A stretch of 37,651 nt of DNA from Blastomonas sp. CACIA14H2. Its GTDB lineage: Bacteria > Pseudomonadota > Alphaproteobacteria > Sphingomonadales > Sphingomonadaceae. Shown here in pieces: positions 7,541 to 17,052 of this stretch (the first letter of the stretch is position 1; every line of letters begins with the position of its first letter). Below the pieces are notes generated by a model, which saw only the letters and a list, made by a program, of their open reading frames with translations, did no database searches and had not been told where the DNA came from. The DNA is taken from positions 1 to 37,651 of the forward strand of contig AYSC01000042.1 in the NCBI GenBank assembly GCA_000503195.1. The letters are read 5' to 3'. A program made the translations under genes and the position numbers.

Positions 7541-8954
7541 GACAGGCCTCCAGCGCTTGCGGGAGGGCCGTGGCGAGCTGCAGCGCGCTGAACGCCGGAC
7601 CCGAGATCCGCGCGGCCCGATCGTGCAGCCAGGCTGCCTCGGTCATGGCGTCGAACGGCTGTGCGTGCCCCGCGAGCCGCGCCGCGATGCAACCGGCGAG
7701 CACATCGCCGGTGCCTGCGACCGACAGCCAGGAACAGCGCCGGTCGGCGATCACTGCACGGCCATCGGGCGCGGCGATCACGGTATCGGCCCCCTTGTAG
7801 AGCAAGGAGGCATCGAGCTTGCGTGCCAGCGCTCGCGCGCGATCGACCTTGTTTGTCGCCTTGCCGGCTGCCTCACCCGCCAGTGCCTCGAACTCGCCCT
7901 GGTGCGGGGTCAACAGCACCGGTGCGCCCCGCCCCTTGAGGCTTGCGAAATGGCCGGGCAGCAGATGCAAGGCATCGGCATCGACGATCAGGGGATGGGG
8001 GCACGCCAGCGCGGTCTCGAGCAGCGAGCGCGCCTGATCGTCCCGCCCCAGGCCCGGACCGACAACGACTGCGCCGATGCGCGGGTCCCGCAACGCCTCT
8101 GCAACCGCAGCCGCATCATCGGCCCTTTGCCACACGATGTCGGCAGGCGATTGCGGCGGAGGATCACCTGCGCCGATCAGCTTCACATACCCGGCCCCTG
8201 CCCCTTGCGCTGCATGCGCCGCGAGTAACGCCGCACCCGGCATCGCGCCGACCAGCACCACAACCAGCCCGCGGCGGTACTTGTGCGAGCGGGCATCGGG
8301 CGCAGCGATCGCTGGCCGGGCGATCCTGCGGACCTTGGCGGCTTCGGTATCGACGCCGATCTCGATCAGGCTGAGCGTGCCGCAATCGCTCGCGACGGGG
8401 TCGAGCAGATGCGCATATTTCCATGCGCCCAGTGCCAGCACATGGTCGAAGTGCAGCGGCTCGTTGAGCCACGTGGCACGGTCGGCATCGGCCCCGCTGG
8501 GCAGATCGATCGCAAAGCTGCGCCGCGCCTGGCCGACAAGTTCGGCGAAGCGATGCCAGACGACACCGTCGAGCGGCCGCGCCAGTCCGCTGCCGAACAG
8601 GCAGTCGACGAGCTGCGTGGCGGGTTCGGCCTCATCGAACCCTATGACCTCGCCACCAAAGCGCGCCCGTGCATGGCGCGCAGCCTCGGTGCGCGGTTCG
8701 GTCAGTGCGGCGATCGTGACAGGCACCCCCTTCTTGCGCAAAAACTCTGCGATAACATAGCCATCGCCGCCATTGTTTCCAGGACCGCACAGCACCAGCG
8801 TGGGCGTCGTGCCGCCGATCCGCCAGATCATCTGGCCTGCCCCCTCGCCCGCGCGCTGCATCAGCGCGTCGACCGAGACGCCGCTGTCGAACACTGCCTG
8901 TTCGGCCGCGACCATCTCGGCGACCGTCAGCACGGCGGATCCGCGCTCAGCCAC
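7530..8954 (-). CDS. nnr: Bifunctional NAD(P)H-hydrate epimerase / ADP-dependent NAD(P)H-hydrate dehydratase
   Basis: Repairs NAD(P)HX, the damaged hydrated form of NAD(P)H. The N-terminal half is the YjeF epimerase domain (VDALMQRAGEGA, CGPGNNGGDGYV, and VDCLFGSGLARP). The C-terminal half is the ribokinase-like dehydratase (VVGPGLGRDDQA, VDADALHLL, TPHQGEFEAL, AGTGDVLAGCIA). The chosen start is GTG at 8954, giving 474 residues, normal for the fused enzyme; it overlaps the lipoprotein stop (8947-8949) by 8 bases. An ATG at 8999 is in frame but would overlap the lipoprotein by 53 bases and add a tail without family features. It is coupled to the downstream methyltransferase by an 11-base overlap. 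Confidence 0.93.
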   Translation of the reverse strand: MAERGSAVLTVAEMVAAEQAVFDSGVSVDALMQRAGEGAGQMIWRIGGTTPTLVLCGPGNNGGDGYVIAEFLRKKGVPVTIAALTEPRTEAARHARARFGGEVIGFDEAEPATQLVDCLFGSGLARPLDGVVWHRFAELVGQARRSFAIDLPSGADADRATWLNEPLHFDHVLALGAWKYAHLLDPVASDCGTLSLIEIGVDTEAAKVRRIARPAIAAPDARSHKYRRGLVVVLVGAMPGAALLAAHAAQGAGAGYVKLIGAGDPPPQSPADIVWQRADDAAAVAEALRDPRIGAVVVGPGLGRDDQARSLLETALACPHPLIVDADALHLLPGHFASLKGRGAPVLLTPHQGEFEALAGEAAGKATNKVDRARALARKLDASLLYKGADTVIAAPDGRAVIADRRCSWLSVAGTGDVLAGCIAARLAGHAQPFDAMTEAAWLHDRAARISGPAFSALQLATALPQALEACLER

Positions 8955-9330
8955 CGCCTGCGCCGGATTTGATTGTCGCGGGGATGCGGTAACGGTCATC
9001 TCCGACCGAAAGCTGGATGCGCCCATCGGCAAGCGGGGTGATCACTGCCTGCTCGGCGCCATCGGCGGCGATCAGCCCGCGACCGTCGGTCACGATCTCG
9101 AACCGACGAAAACCGCCATCGGGGTGCCGCATCACCAGCTCGCGCCTGTCGCCATTCTGCACCCGCTCGACATCGCATTTCGGCGTGAACTCGGTATCGC
9201 CGCCCAGCGCGCAAGACACGCGGCTGTCGTCGCTTTCGGCCACCGCGTCCGGCTGGCGCTCACCGGTACAGCCGGCCAGCACGGCGAGCCCCGCGGCAGC
9301 GATCAGCGTGTCAGATATCCGCATAGACAT
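8947..9330 (-). CDS. Small putative lipoprotein of unknown function
   Basis: A 127-residue protein with a lipoprotein signal: short basic start, hydrophobic stretch [14 protein letters not shown], and lipobox LAGC with Cys21. The mature part is hydrophilic and contains a cysteine pair (SCALGGD and KCDVERV), which could form a disulfide. It has a beta-rich look ([32 protein letters not shown]). No known domain was recognised. The ATG at 9330 overlaps the end of ilvD by 20 bases; an in-frame ATG at 9324 is an alternative. It sits between ilvD and nnr in a tightly overlapping leftward cluster, so it is expressed with them. Membrane anchoring is inferred from the lipobox. Confidence 0.75.
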   Translation of the reverse strand: MSMRISDTLIAAAGLAVLAGCTGERQPDAVAESDDSRVSCALGGDTEFTPKCDVERVQNGDRRELVMRHPDGGFRRFEIVTDGRGLIAADGAEQAVITPLADGRIQLSVGDDRYRIPATIKSGAGGG

Positions 9331-11032
9331 GGCGTTCCGCCTTCGCGCCCGGATGCGTCACTGCGCCCTTGCTCGCGGGGCCGACATTCTGCGCATAGCG
9401 CCACAAGGCGCCGGCCTGATAGTCGTTGGTGCGCGGCTGCCAGGCCTTTCGGCGTTCGGCCAGCACGGCCTCGTCGACATGCAGGTCGATCGTGCCCGCT
9501 TCGGCATCGATGGAGATGATATCGCCATCCTCGACCAGCGCGATCGGACCGCAATCGGCGGCTTCGGGTCCGACATGGCCGATGCAGAAGCCGCGCGTCG
9601 CGCCCGAAAAGCGCCCGTCGGTGATCAGCGCGACGCTTTCGCCCATCCCCTGGCCATAGAGCGCGGCGGTGGTCGACAGCATCTCGCGCATGCCAGGACC
9701 GCCCTTGGGCCCTTCATAGCGGATGACGATGACCGATCCTTCGCGGATCTGGCGCGCCTCGACCGCGGCGAAGCACTCTTCTTCGCAATCGAACACCTGG
9801 GCCGGGCCGGTAAACTGCAGCCGCGCCATCCCCGCGACCTTGACGATGGCGCCATCGGGCGCGAGCGAGCCCTTGAGGCCGACCACGCCGCCGGTGGGGC
9901 TCAGCGGAGTCTTGACGTCGTAGATGACCTTCTGATCGGGATTCCAGGTGACCTGGTCGATATTCTCGCCCAGCGTCTTGCCGGTGACCGTCATGCAGTC
10001 GCCGTGCAGCAGGCCATTTTCCAGCAGCGTCTTCATCAGCATGTACACGCCGCCCGCCTCGTACATGTCGCGCGCGACATAGCGGCCGCCGGGCTGCAGG
10101 TCGGCGATATAGGGCGTGGTCTTGAAGATCTCGGCAACGTCGAACAGGTCGAATTCGATCCCTGCTTCGCTCGCCATCGCGGGAAGGTGCAGACCGGCAT
10201 TGGTCGACCCTCCCGTCGCCGCGACGACCCGCGCAGCGTTTTCAAAGGCTTCGCGCGTGCAGATATCACGTGGCCTGAGGTTGCGTGCGAGCAGTTCCAT
10301 CACCTGGCGTCCCGCTGCGACCGCGATCTCGGCGCGGCTTTCATAGGGCGCAGGCATCATGTTGCTGTTGGGCAGCGACAGGCCGATCGCCTCGCCGACG
10401 CATGCCATGGTGTTGGCAGTGTATTGGCCGCCGCACGCGCCATGGCCCGGGCAGGCTACTTTCTCGAGCGCGATCAGATCCTTGAGCGGGCAGTTGCCCG
10501 CCGCGTGCTGGCCGACCGCCTCGAACACGTCCTTTACGGTCACGTCGCGGCCGTCATAATGGCCGGGCAGGATCGATCCGCCATAGACGAAGATCGACGG
10601 CACGTTGAGCCGCAGCATCGCCATCATCATGCCGGGCAGCGACTTGTCGCATCCCGCAAAGCCCACCAGCGCGTCATAGCAATGGCCGCGCACCGAAAGC
10701 TCGACCGAATCGGCGATGACCTCGCGGCTGACCAGCGAGCTCTTCATGCCCTGATGGCCCATGGCGATGCCGTCGGTCACCGTGATGGTGTTGAACCGAC
10801 GCGGCATGCCCCCTGCGGCGTTCACGCCTTCGCGGCATGCATCGGCCTGGGCATCGAGCGTGGTGTTGCACGGCGCACTGTCGTTGCCTGCGCTGGCCAC
10901 TGCAACGAAAGGCCGCGCAATCTCTTCCTCGGTCAGGCCCATCGCGTAATAATAGCTGCGGTGCGGCGCGCGCTCGGGCCCCACGGAGACGTGGCGGCTG
11001 GGCAGCTTCGACTTATCGAAATTATGTGTCAT
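9311..11032 (-). CDS. ilvD: Dihydroxy-acid dehydratase
   Basis: Iron-sulfur dehydratase that makes the 2-oxo acids leading to valine, isoleucine and leucine. The 573-residue protein has the three conserved cysteine sites: SAPCNTTL (Cys55), [11 protein letters not shown] and [16 protein letters not shown]. The C-terminal signature [19 protein letters not shown] is also present. The IlvD/Edd call is certain; the SAPCN form and length point to IlvD rather than phosphogluconate dehydratase or sugar-acid dehydratases. The start is ATG at 11032 ([10 protein letters not shown]); an ATG at 11065 would add 11 residues without conservation. It lies 44 bp after the formylglutamate amidohydrolase gene, and its end overlaps the lipoprotein start. 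Confidence 0.95.
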   Translation of the reverse strand: MTHNFDKSKLPSRHVSVGPERAPHRSYYYAMGLTEEEIARPFVAVASAGNDSAPCNTTLDAQADACREGVNAAGGMPRRFNTITVTDGIAMGHQGMKSSLVSREVIADSVELSVRGHCYDALVGFAGCDKSLPGMMMAMLRLNVPSIFVYGGSILPGHYDGRDVTVKDVFEAVGQHAAGNCPLKDLIALEKVACPGHGACGGQYTANTMACVGEAIGLSLPNSNMMPAPYESRAEIAVAAGRQVMELLARNLRPRDICTREAFENAARVVAATGGSTNAGLHLPAMASEAGIEFDLFDVAEIFKTTPYIADLQPGGRYVARDMYEAGGVYMLMKTLLENGLLHGDCMTVTGKTLGENIDQVTWNPDQKVIYDVKTPLSPTGGVVGLKGSLAPDGAIVKVAGMARLQFTGPAQVFDCEEECFAAVEARQIREGSVIVIRYEGPKGGPGMREMLSTTAALYGQGMGESVALITDGRFSGATRGFCIGHVGPEAADCGPIALVEDGDIISIDAEAGTIDLHVDEAVLAERRKAWQPRTNDYQAGALWRYAQNVGPASKGAVTHPGAKAERHVYADI

Positions 11033-11076
11033 GATCGGGCCTTTCTCTGGCCGCGCTCTTTCCAAAAAGCCGCGCG

Positions 11077-11811
11077 TTACGCAAGGCTATTGCGGCACGC
11101 GATGGCGACCGGGGCCAATATCTCGGCCATCCGGGCAGCGCCTGCGGGGTCCGAGACATGGTCTTGGCGCATCTCGACGCCCAGATAGGGCCGCCCCGGC
11201 GCCTCGGCATGGCGGTTCATCGTCGCATTGAGCAAGGTGCCCGCATAGGGCAGCTGGTCGCCGACGTGGAGCCCCTTTTCGGCCAGCAGAGGAATGGCGA
11301 TCCGCGCCGCGCGGTCATCGCGGTTGTACAATATCCCGATATCCCAGGGCCTTGGTTCGTCCGGGCGAGTGGCGAGCTGCGGGGTGAAACTGTGCAGCGA
11401 GAGAATAAAGGGATCGTCCACGCTCGCCAGCATATGCGCCACGGCGTCGTGATAGGGCCGGTAATAGGCCGCGAGCCGCGCTTCGGGGTCTGCTCCGGCA
11501 TTGCCCGGAATCGCGATGCCGTCGCTGGTCAGCGGGATCAGACCGGGTGCGTCTTCCTCGCGGTTGAAATCGATCACCAGCCGCGAGACCCGCGCCAGCA
11601 CCGCACCGCAGCCGATCGCTTCGCATAATGCTCGGGTGACCTCGGCGACGCCGATATCGATCGCAACATGCTGCGTCATGACGTCCGGCGCGATCCCAAG
11701 CTCGATGCCGTCGGGGACATGGTTGCTGGCATGGTCGGCGATGACGACGATATTCTCGCCGGCCGATCCTGACTGCGGAACAATGATTTCATAGGGTTGA
11801 AAACCGCTCAT
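11077..11811 (-). CDS. N-formylglutamate amidohydrolase family protein
   Basis: The family hydrolyses N-formylglutamate or related N-acyl amino acids in histidine degradation and other routes. The 244-residue protein has family motifs [14 protein letters not shown] near the N terminus, [30 protein letters not shown] and the C-terminal GVEMRQDHV. The metal-binding histidine and acidic residues of zinc amidohydrolases are present in DHASN and LHSF. No other histidine-degradation gene lies nearby, so the substrate is not fixed by context. The ATG at 11811 overlaps the ispE stop (ATGA, 11808-11811), so the two are translationally coupled. A longer in-frame extension upstream is only antisense-like coding inside ispE. 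Confidence 0.85.
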   Translation of the reverse strand: MSGFQPYEIIVPQSGSAGENIVVIADHASNHVPDGIELGIAPDVMTQHVAIDIGVAEVTRALCEAIGCGAVLARVSRLVIDFNREEDAPGLIPLTSDGIAIPGNAGADPEARLAAYYRPYHDAVAHMLASVDDPFILSLHSFTPQLATRPDEPRPWDIGILYNRDDRAARIAIPLLAEKGLHVGDQLPYAGTLLNATMNRHAEAPGRPYLGVEMRQDHVSDPAGAARMAEILAPVAIACRNSLA

Positions 11812-12698
11812 CGCACCCTTCCTGACATCAGCCACCATGTCGGCTGTTCGGCTGCCAGGGCCTGTTCCGCGGTGGAGCAAGCCTGTGGCGAATCGAACAG
11901 CGCAAAACAGGTCGCCCCGCTGCCCGACATGCGCGACAGGGTGGCACCGGGCACCGCGCGCATCCGTTCGAGGACATCGCCAATCTCGGGAACGAGCGCG
12001 CGCGCAGGCGCTTCGAGGTCGTTGCGGCCGTTGGTGATGACCGCTTCGAGGCTCGACGTGTCGAGCGGGCCGCGATCGACCTGGTCCCAGCCCCGGAACA
12101 CCGGGGCGGTGCCAAGCGGGATACCCGGATTGACCAGCAGGATCGGCGTGCCCGACAGGCCGGGCAGATCGAGCGGTGCCAACGCCTCGCCCCTGCCCTC
12201 GACCCGCAGGCTCTGGCTGATCACGCAGGCGGGGATATCGGAGCCGAGCGTCTCGCCGATCGCGCACAGCTCGCGGTCGGAAAGATTGCAGCCCCAGAGC
12301 CGATTGAGCAGGCGCAAGGCGGCGGCTGCGTCGGCGGAGCCTCCGCCGATTCCGGACGCGACAGGCAGGTTCTTGAAGAGGTGCAGGTCTGCGCCAAGGT
12401 GTCCGCTATCGAGGATCCCCAACCCGCCCGAGTTCCCGAGCGAATTCGAGGGACAAACGGAGATTTGCAGCGACCGGGCAGCGCGGAGCACCAGATTGCC
12501 ATCGCCGCTCGCGAGGCCATGCGCGAACGGCCCACAGATCGTCAGCGACAGGCCGCCATCCGCGCGAGGCGTGACGCTCAGTACATCCCCGCGGTCAACA
12601 AAGGCGAACAGGCTCTCGAGATCATGATAGCCATCCTCGCGCCGCCGCCGGACGTGCAGCGCGAGGTTGACCTTGGCATAGGCGGTTTCGGTCAGCAC
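11808..12698 (-). CDS. ispE: 4-diphosphocytidyl-2-C-methyl-D-erythritol kinase
   Basis: ATP-dependent GHMP kinase of the non-mevalonate (MEP) isoprenoid pathway. The 296-residue protein has the substrate-binding start AYAKVNLALHV, the phosphate loop LPVASGIGGGSADAAAAL near residue 111, the DIPACV motif and the C-terminal glycine loop MSGSGATCFALF. Length is normal. The start is GTG at 12698 with only AAGG as a distant ribosome binding site; the lysine-bearing strand starts at residue 7, so a later start is not possible. It lies 57 bp downstream of ETF-QO, and its stop overlaps the N-formylglutamate amidohydrolase start. Confidence 0.95.
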   Translation of the reverse strand: MLTETAYAKVNLALHVRRRREDGYHDLESLFAFVDRGDVLSVTPRADGGLSLTICGPFAHGLASGDGNLVLRAARSLQISVCPSNSLGNSGGLGILDSGHLGADLHLFKNLPVASGIGGGSADAAAALRLLNRLWGCNLSDRELCAIGETLGSDIPACVISQSLRVEGRGEALAPLDLPGLSGTPILLVNPGIPLGTAPVFRGWDQVDRGPLDTSSLEAVITNGRNDLEAPARALVPEIGDVLERMRAVPGATLSRMSGSGATCFALFDSPQACSTAEQALAAEQPTWWLMSGRVR

Positions 12699-12734
12699 CG
12701 GGGCTTCGGACCTTGGAAATGGAGCCCTCCCCGC

Positions 12735-12755
12735 GCGGAGGAGGATTCCGGTCGA
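12735..12755. other. Short gap between ispE and ETF-QO
   Basis: The 57-bp gap at 12699-12755 holds CCTCC (12726-12730) and GGAGG (12737-12741), a small hairpin around CCGCGC. No promoter is seen. The ispE start lies 28 bases further on, so this may be a weak transcription or RNA-stability signal inside an operon. Confidence 0.35.
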
Positions 12756-14408
12756 TCACATGTTCGGGTAGTTGGGGCCGCCGCCGCCTTCGGGCACCAC
12801 CCAGTTGATGTTCTGGCTCATTTCCTTGATGTCGCAGGTTTTGCAGTGAACGCAATTCTGCGCGTTGATCTGGAAGCGCGGATTGCCCTCTTCCTGCCCG
12901 ACCACCTCGTACACGCCCGCCGGGCAGTAGCGCTGCGCCGGTTCGTCATAGAGCGGCAGGTTGACCTGGATCGGAATGCTCGGATCCTTGAGCTGCAGGT
13001 GCACGGGCTGATCTTCCTCGTGATTGGTGTTCGACAGGAACACCGAGGACAGCCGATCGAAAGTGATGACGCCATCGGGCTTGGGATAATCGATCTTCGG
13101 ATACATGTCCGCCCGGCCCATATGCTTGTAATCGGGGTCGTGCTTCATCGTGATCGGCAGGCCGATGCCGAGCTGGCGCATCCACATGTCGATGCCGCCG
13201 AGCACGGTGCCGATGGTGCCGCCGAACTTGTCGACACAAGGCTCGACATTCTGGACCTTCTTCAATTCCTCCGCGATCCAGCTGGCGTTGAGATTTTCCT
13301 GATAATCGCTGAGCTCATCCGACGTGCGGTCGGCCTGGATCGCGCGGAACGCGGCTTCGGCAGCGAGCATGCCAGATTTCATCGCCGTGTGGCTGCCCTT
13401 GATGCGCGGCACGTTGACGAAGCCCGCGCTGCACCCGATCAGCGCGCCGCCGGGGAACGCGAGCTTGGGCACCGACTGCCAGCCGCCCTCGTTGATCGCG
13501 CGTGCGCCGTACGACACGCGCTTGCCGCCTTCGAGGATTTTGCGGATTTCCGGATGCGTCTTCCAGCGCTGGAATTCGTGGAACGGCGAGAGATGCGGGT
13601 TCTGGTAAGACAGCGCGACCACGAAGCCGAGCGCGACCTGGCCGTTGGCCTGATGATAGAGGAAACCGCCGCCCCAGGCATCGTCGAGTGGCCAGCCCTG
13701 GGTATGGATGACCCGGCCCGGGACATGCTTCTTCGGGTCGATGTCCCACAGCTCCTTCAGCCCGATGCCATAGACCTGCGGCTCGCAATTGGCCTCCAGA
13801 TCGAACTGGCGCTTGAGGATCTTGGTCAGATGGCCGCGCGCGCCTTCGGCGAAGAAGGTGTAGCGCGCGTGCAGTTCGAGCCCCGGGGTGTAATCCGGCT
13901 TGTGCTCGCCGTCCTTGCCGATGCCCATGTCGCCGGTGGCAACGCCCTTGATCGAGCCGTCCTCGTTGTACAGGATTTCAGCCGCCGCAAAGCCGGGGAA
14001 GATCTGCACCTCCAGCTCTTCGGCCTTTTCGGCCAGCCAGCGGCACAGATTGCCCAGGCTGCCGGTATAGGTGCCCTTGTTGTGCATGAACGAAGGCGTC
14101 GTGAGGTGCGGGATCGCCATCTTCTTCGACTTGGTCAGCACCCAGTGATGGTTCTCGGTCACCGGGGTGGCCGCCATCGGGCAGTCCTGATCGCGCCAGT
14201 CGGGGATCAGCTCGTCGAGCGCCCTGGGATCGAACACCGCGCCGGACAGAATGTGTGCGCCGACTTCCGAGCCTTTCTCGATGACGCAAACCTCGATCTC
14301 GGCATTGTTTTCCGCAGCCAGCTGTTTGAGCCGGATCGCCGCAGCCAGGCCGGCAGGGCCCGCGCCGACAATCACGACGTCAAATGGCATGGATTCGCGT
14401 TCACTCAT
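12756..14408 (-). CDS. Electron transfer flavoprotein-ubiquinone oxidoreductase
   Basis: Inner-membrane-associated flavo-iron-sulfur enzyme passing electrons from ETF (fatty acid and amino acid dehydrogenases) to ubiquinone. The 550-residue protein starts with an FAD Rossmann motif (VVIVGAGPAGLAAA, about residues 10-23). It has the family region PGGALIGCSAGFVNVPRIKGSH and ends in a ferredoxin-like cluster: RYCPAGVYE plus NCVHCKTCDIK, the four cysteines expected for one 4Fe-4S centre. The C-terminal GGGGPNYPNM is typical of the family. The ATG at 14408 (MSERESMPFD) is preferred; ATGs at 14459 and 14390 are in frame but less likely. It is divergent from the gene at 14493. Confidence 0.95.
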   Translation of the reverse strand: MSERESMPFDVVIVGAGPAGLAAAIRLKQLAAENNAEIEVCVIEKGSEVGAHILSGAVFDPRALDELIPDWRDQDCPMAATPVTENHHWVLTKSKKMAIPHLTTPSFMHNKGTYTGSLGNLCRWLAEKAEELEVQIFPGFAAAEILYNEDGSIKGVATGDMGIGKDGEHKPDYTPGLELHARYTFFAEGARGHLTKILKRQFDLEANCEPQVYGIGLKELWDIDPKKHVPGRVIHTQGWPLDDAWGGGFLYHQANGQVALGFVVALSYQNPHLSPFHEFQRWKTHPEIRKILEGGKRVSYGARAINEGGWQSVPKLAFPGGALIGCSAGFVNVPRIKGSHTAMKSGMLAAEAAFRAIQADRTSDELSDYQENLNASWIAEELKKVQNVEPCVDKFGGTIGTVLGGIDMWMRQLGIGLPITMKHDPDYKHMGRADMYPKIDYPKPDGVITFDRLSSVFLSNTNHEEDQPVHLQLKDPSIPIQVNLPLYDEPAQRYCPAGVYEVVGQEEGNPRFQINAQNCVHCKTCDIKEMSQNINWVVPEGGGGPNYPNM

Positions 14409-14492
14409 CTCGTGTTCCCCGTTGCTCAGGATAGGGCCTGTGCCATAAGGCGTGGCCATGGCCCTTCCCGTTCACTCCAATAGCGCTGCAGC

Positions 14493-15290
14493 GTGCAAGT
14501 CAACCCGCTTTGGGGCATCAACGTGCTGACACCGGTGAACGATCCGCTGCGCGAGGCACAAAGCCTGGTCGACTGGTGGCAGCTGGCGGGGGTCGAATGG
14601 GATTTTGCCGATACGCCCAATGACTGGCTGGCCGATGACGCGCCGCCCGCCCGTGCGCCAGCGGTACCGCGCGCCGCGCCGCAGAACGCCCCGGTGGCCC
14701 CCGATCGCGCACCCGTCGCACCCGTTGCCCAGGCTGCGGCAAACCTGGTTCTGCCCGAAACGCTCGAAGCCTTCGTGGCAGCCTGGAGCAGCGGAACGCT
14801 TGCTGCGGATGGCGGGGACGGACGCCATGTCGCGCCCGCTGGCAGGCAGGGCGCGAGATTGATGGTGCTGACCGGCGCACCCGAGCGCGACGATCAGGAC
14901 AATGTGCTGTCGGGCCGCGCGGGTCGTCTGGTCGAAATGATCGCGCGTGTCTGCGGCTTCGCGGCGGAAGACCTCTACCGCGCCTCGCTCTTCCCCCGAC
15001 TGGTTCTCGACAACCAGGCGGCGATCCCGCATCTGGGGGTCTGGACCCGCATCGCCCGGCACCATATTGCGCTGGTCGGGCCGGAAATGCTGGTGGTTGC
15101 AGGCGAGGACACCGCCAGGGCGCTGCTCAGCCACGATCCATCGCAAAAGCCAACCGATTTGCATTTTCTTAACCATGGTGACCGAACTGTCAAAACCGTG
15201 GTCACGCGCAAGCTCAGCCTGATGTTTCATCGCATCGCGCAGGAGAAGAGCATGGCGTGGCAGCAATGGCAGAAGCTGCTCGTGGAGTGA
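14493..15290 (+). CDS. Uracil-DNA glycosylase-fold protein, apparently lacking the catalytic motifs
   Basis: A 265-residue protein with a conserved N-terminal helix (SLVDWWQLAGVEW, 24-36), an Ala/Pro-rich linker (50-82), and a C-terminal domain resembling family 4 uracil-DNA glycosylases. LMVLTGAPERDDQDN (123-137) then LSGRAGRLVEMI (139-150) parallels the GEAPG...GRAGQLLD region. The end KSMAWQQWQKLL (252-263) parallels the family terminus. The usual GEAPG has become LTGAP, and the HPxxLLR motif appears replaced by RKLSLMF (239-245), so glycosylase activity is doubtful. The start is GTG at 14493, with GTG at 14535 as an in-frame alternative. Its stop is 4 bases before the transglycosylase start, so the two are probably co-expressed. 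The fold call is inference from motif order. Confidence 0.6.
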   Translation: MQVNPLWGINVLTPVNDPLREAQSLVDWWQLAGVEWDFADTPNDWLADDAPPARAPAVPRAAPQNAPVAPDRAPVAPVAQAAANLVLPETLEAFVAAWSSGTLAADGGDGRHVAPAGRQGARLMVLTGAPERDDQDNVLSGRAGRLVEMIARVCGFAAEDLYRASLFPRLVLDNQAAIPHLGVWTRIARHHIALVGPEMLVVAGEDTARALLSHDPSQKPTDLHFLNHGDRTVKTVVTRKLSLMFHRIAQEKSMAWQQWQKLLVE

Positions 15291-15294
15291 GACC

Positions 15295-17049
15295 TTGCTG
15301 AAGAAAGCGCTGATCATCGCCGGGGGTGCGGCCCTGATCTCCTGCCAGCCAGCCATGGCCGAAGAATCATCCTATAGCTATTTTTCCAGCCGGATGGCCA
15401 AGACGCAGGTCCCCGACCTGCTGTCCTCGTCCGAGCGCGACTATTATGCCCAGGTCTTCGGCGCGATCCGGGGGCAGAATTGGGCCAAGGCGAGCGAGCT
15501 GCTCGACAGCCGCGACAAGGGCGTGCTGCACGACATCGCCCGGGCCGAGCTGTTTCTCGCCGCCAATTCGCCGCGCGTCGAAATGGGCCCGCTGCTGAGC
15601 CTGCTCAACGCCGCGCCCGATCTGCCGCATGCCGAACGGCTGGCGATCCTGGCGACCAAGCGTGGCGCGACGATCCTGCCCGATCGCCCGCAAATGGTGC
15701 GCATGGCGAATTTTGGCGGTCTGACCCGGCGAGGCAAGCCGCGCAGCGTTGCCGACGGCACCGTGCCCCCCACGCTCGCCGCGACGATCCAGGAACGCAT
15801 TGTCGCCGACGATCCCGCCGGTGCGGCAGCGGCTCTGGCCGAGCAGGTCGATTTCCTGAGCCCCCAGGCGCGCACCGAGCTGCAGCAGCGCGTCGCCTGG
15901 TCCTATTATCTCGAGAACCGCGACCAGGAAGCGCTCGACATGGCGCGCGCCGCCACGCTGGGTTCGGGCGAATGGCTCGGCGAGGCGCACTGGACCGCCG
16001 GGCTGGCCGCGTGGCGCCTGGGCAATTGCGCCGCCGCGCTGCAGGGCTTCGAAGGCGCCGCCGCCAATGCCTGGAACGAGGAACAGCGCGCCGCCGGCTA
16101 TTACTGGGCCACGCGCGCCGCGACGCGCTGCCGACGCCCCGATCTTGTCCAGGCCAATCTGCGTGCGGCCAGCCAATATGGCGAGACGCTCTATGGCGTG
16201 CTCGCGGCCGAGCAGCTGGGCCTTGCCGACAGCTCGGTTCGTGCGCCCGATTTCAGCACCAACGACTGGAAGCTGCTCAAGGACCGACCCAATGTCCGCC
16301 GTGCCATCGCGCTGACGCAGATCGGCGAATCGACGCTCGCCGATCAGGTGCTGCGCCACGAGGCGCAGATTGCCGGCGACAGCGCGCACGATTGCCTGCT
16401 GCGCCTCGCGCGCGATCTGTCGATGCCGCAGACGCAGATGTGGCTGGCGCAGAACGGACCGCAGGGCAGCCGCCCCGATGCGTTCGCGCGCTTCCCCTCG
16501 CCGCGCTGGGTGCCGGTGGAAGGTTGGCGCGTCGATCCGGCTTTGGTCTATGCCCATACGCTTCAGGAATCGAACTTCCGCAGCGATGCCCGCAGCCCCG
16601 CCGATGCGCGCGGGCTGATGCAGGTGCGCCCCGGCACCGCGCAGGACATGGCGCGCGCGCGCGGCCAGTCGCTCGATGCGAGCGCGCTCTACCAGCCGGC
16701 GGTGAACCTCGAATATGGCCAGCGCTATCTCGAATTCCTCAACACCCGGCCCGAGACCCAGGGCCTGCTGCCCAAGATCATCGCCGCCTATAATGCCGGC
16801 CCGCTGCCCGTCAGTCGCTGGAACGAGAAGGTGCGCGACCATGGCGACCCGCTGCTGTTCATCGAATCGATTCCCTATTGGGAAACGCGCGCCTATGTCG
16901 GAATCATCCTGCGCAATTACTGGATGTACGAAAAGCAGGCGGGCGTGAATTCGAAGAGCGCGACCGGCCTGGCCCAGGGCATGTGGCCGCGCTTCCCGCA
17001 TGCGGGCGGCATCGAGCTGGTGCGGCTCGACACGGTGCAGAACAACTGA
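15295..17049 (+). CDS. Exported lytic transglycosylase (Slt70-like)
   Basis: Cleaves peptidoglycan glycan strands in the periplasm, forming 1,6-anhydromuropeptides. The 584-residue protein has a signal sequence (LLKKALIIAGGAALISCQPAMA) that could be cut after AMA; LISC at residues 14-17 also resembles a lipobox, so it may be a lipoprotein. A long helical TPR-like region (about 50-390) precedes the SLT domain with catalytic Glu425 in TLQESNF, then ARGLMQV and the IIAAYNAGP motif. This is the Slt architecture. The start is TTG at 15295 with GGAG at 15284-15287. It follows the glycosylase-like gene by 4 bases and ends 3 bases before moaB. Confidence 0.92.
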   Translation: MLKKALIIAGGAALISCQPAMAEESSYSYFSSRMAKTQVPDLLSSSERDYYAQVFGAIRGQNWAKASELLDSRDKGVLHDIARAELFLAANSPRVEMGPLLSLLNAAPDLPHAERLAILATKRGATILPDRPQMVRMANFGGLTRRGKPRSVADGTVPPTLAATIQERIVADDPAGAAAALAEQVDFLSPQARTELQQRVAWSYYLENRDQEALDMARAATLGSGEWLGEAHWTAGLAAWRLGNCAAALQGFEGAAANAWNEEQRAAGYYWATRAATRCRRPDLVQANLRAASQYGETLYGVLAAEQLGLADSSVRAPDFSTNDWKLLKDRPNVRRAIALTQIGESTLADQVLRHEAQIAGDSAHDCLLRLARDLSMPQTQMWLAQNGPQGSRPDAFARFPSPRWVPVEGWRVDPALVYAHTLQESNFRSDARSPADARGLMQVRPGTAQDMARARGQSLDASALYQPAVNLEYGQRYLEFLNTRPETQGLLPKIIAAYNAGPLPVSRWNEKVRDHGDPLLFIESIPYWETRAYVGIILRNYWMYEKQAGVNSKSATGLAQGMWPRFPHAGGIELVRLDTVQNN

Positions 17050-17052
17050 GCG

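Noticed and set aside
9017-11188. 723-codon open frame opposite ilvD
   Set aside because: High-GC codon bias keeps the antisense frame open. ilvD on the other strand has complete family motifs, while this frame has none.
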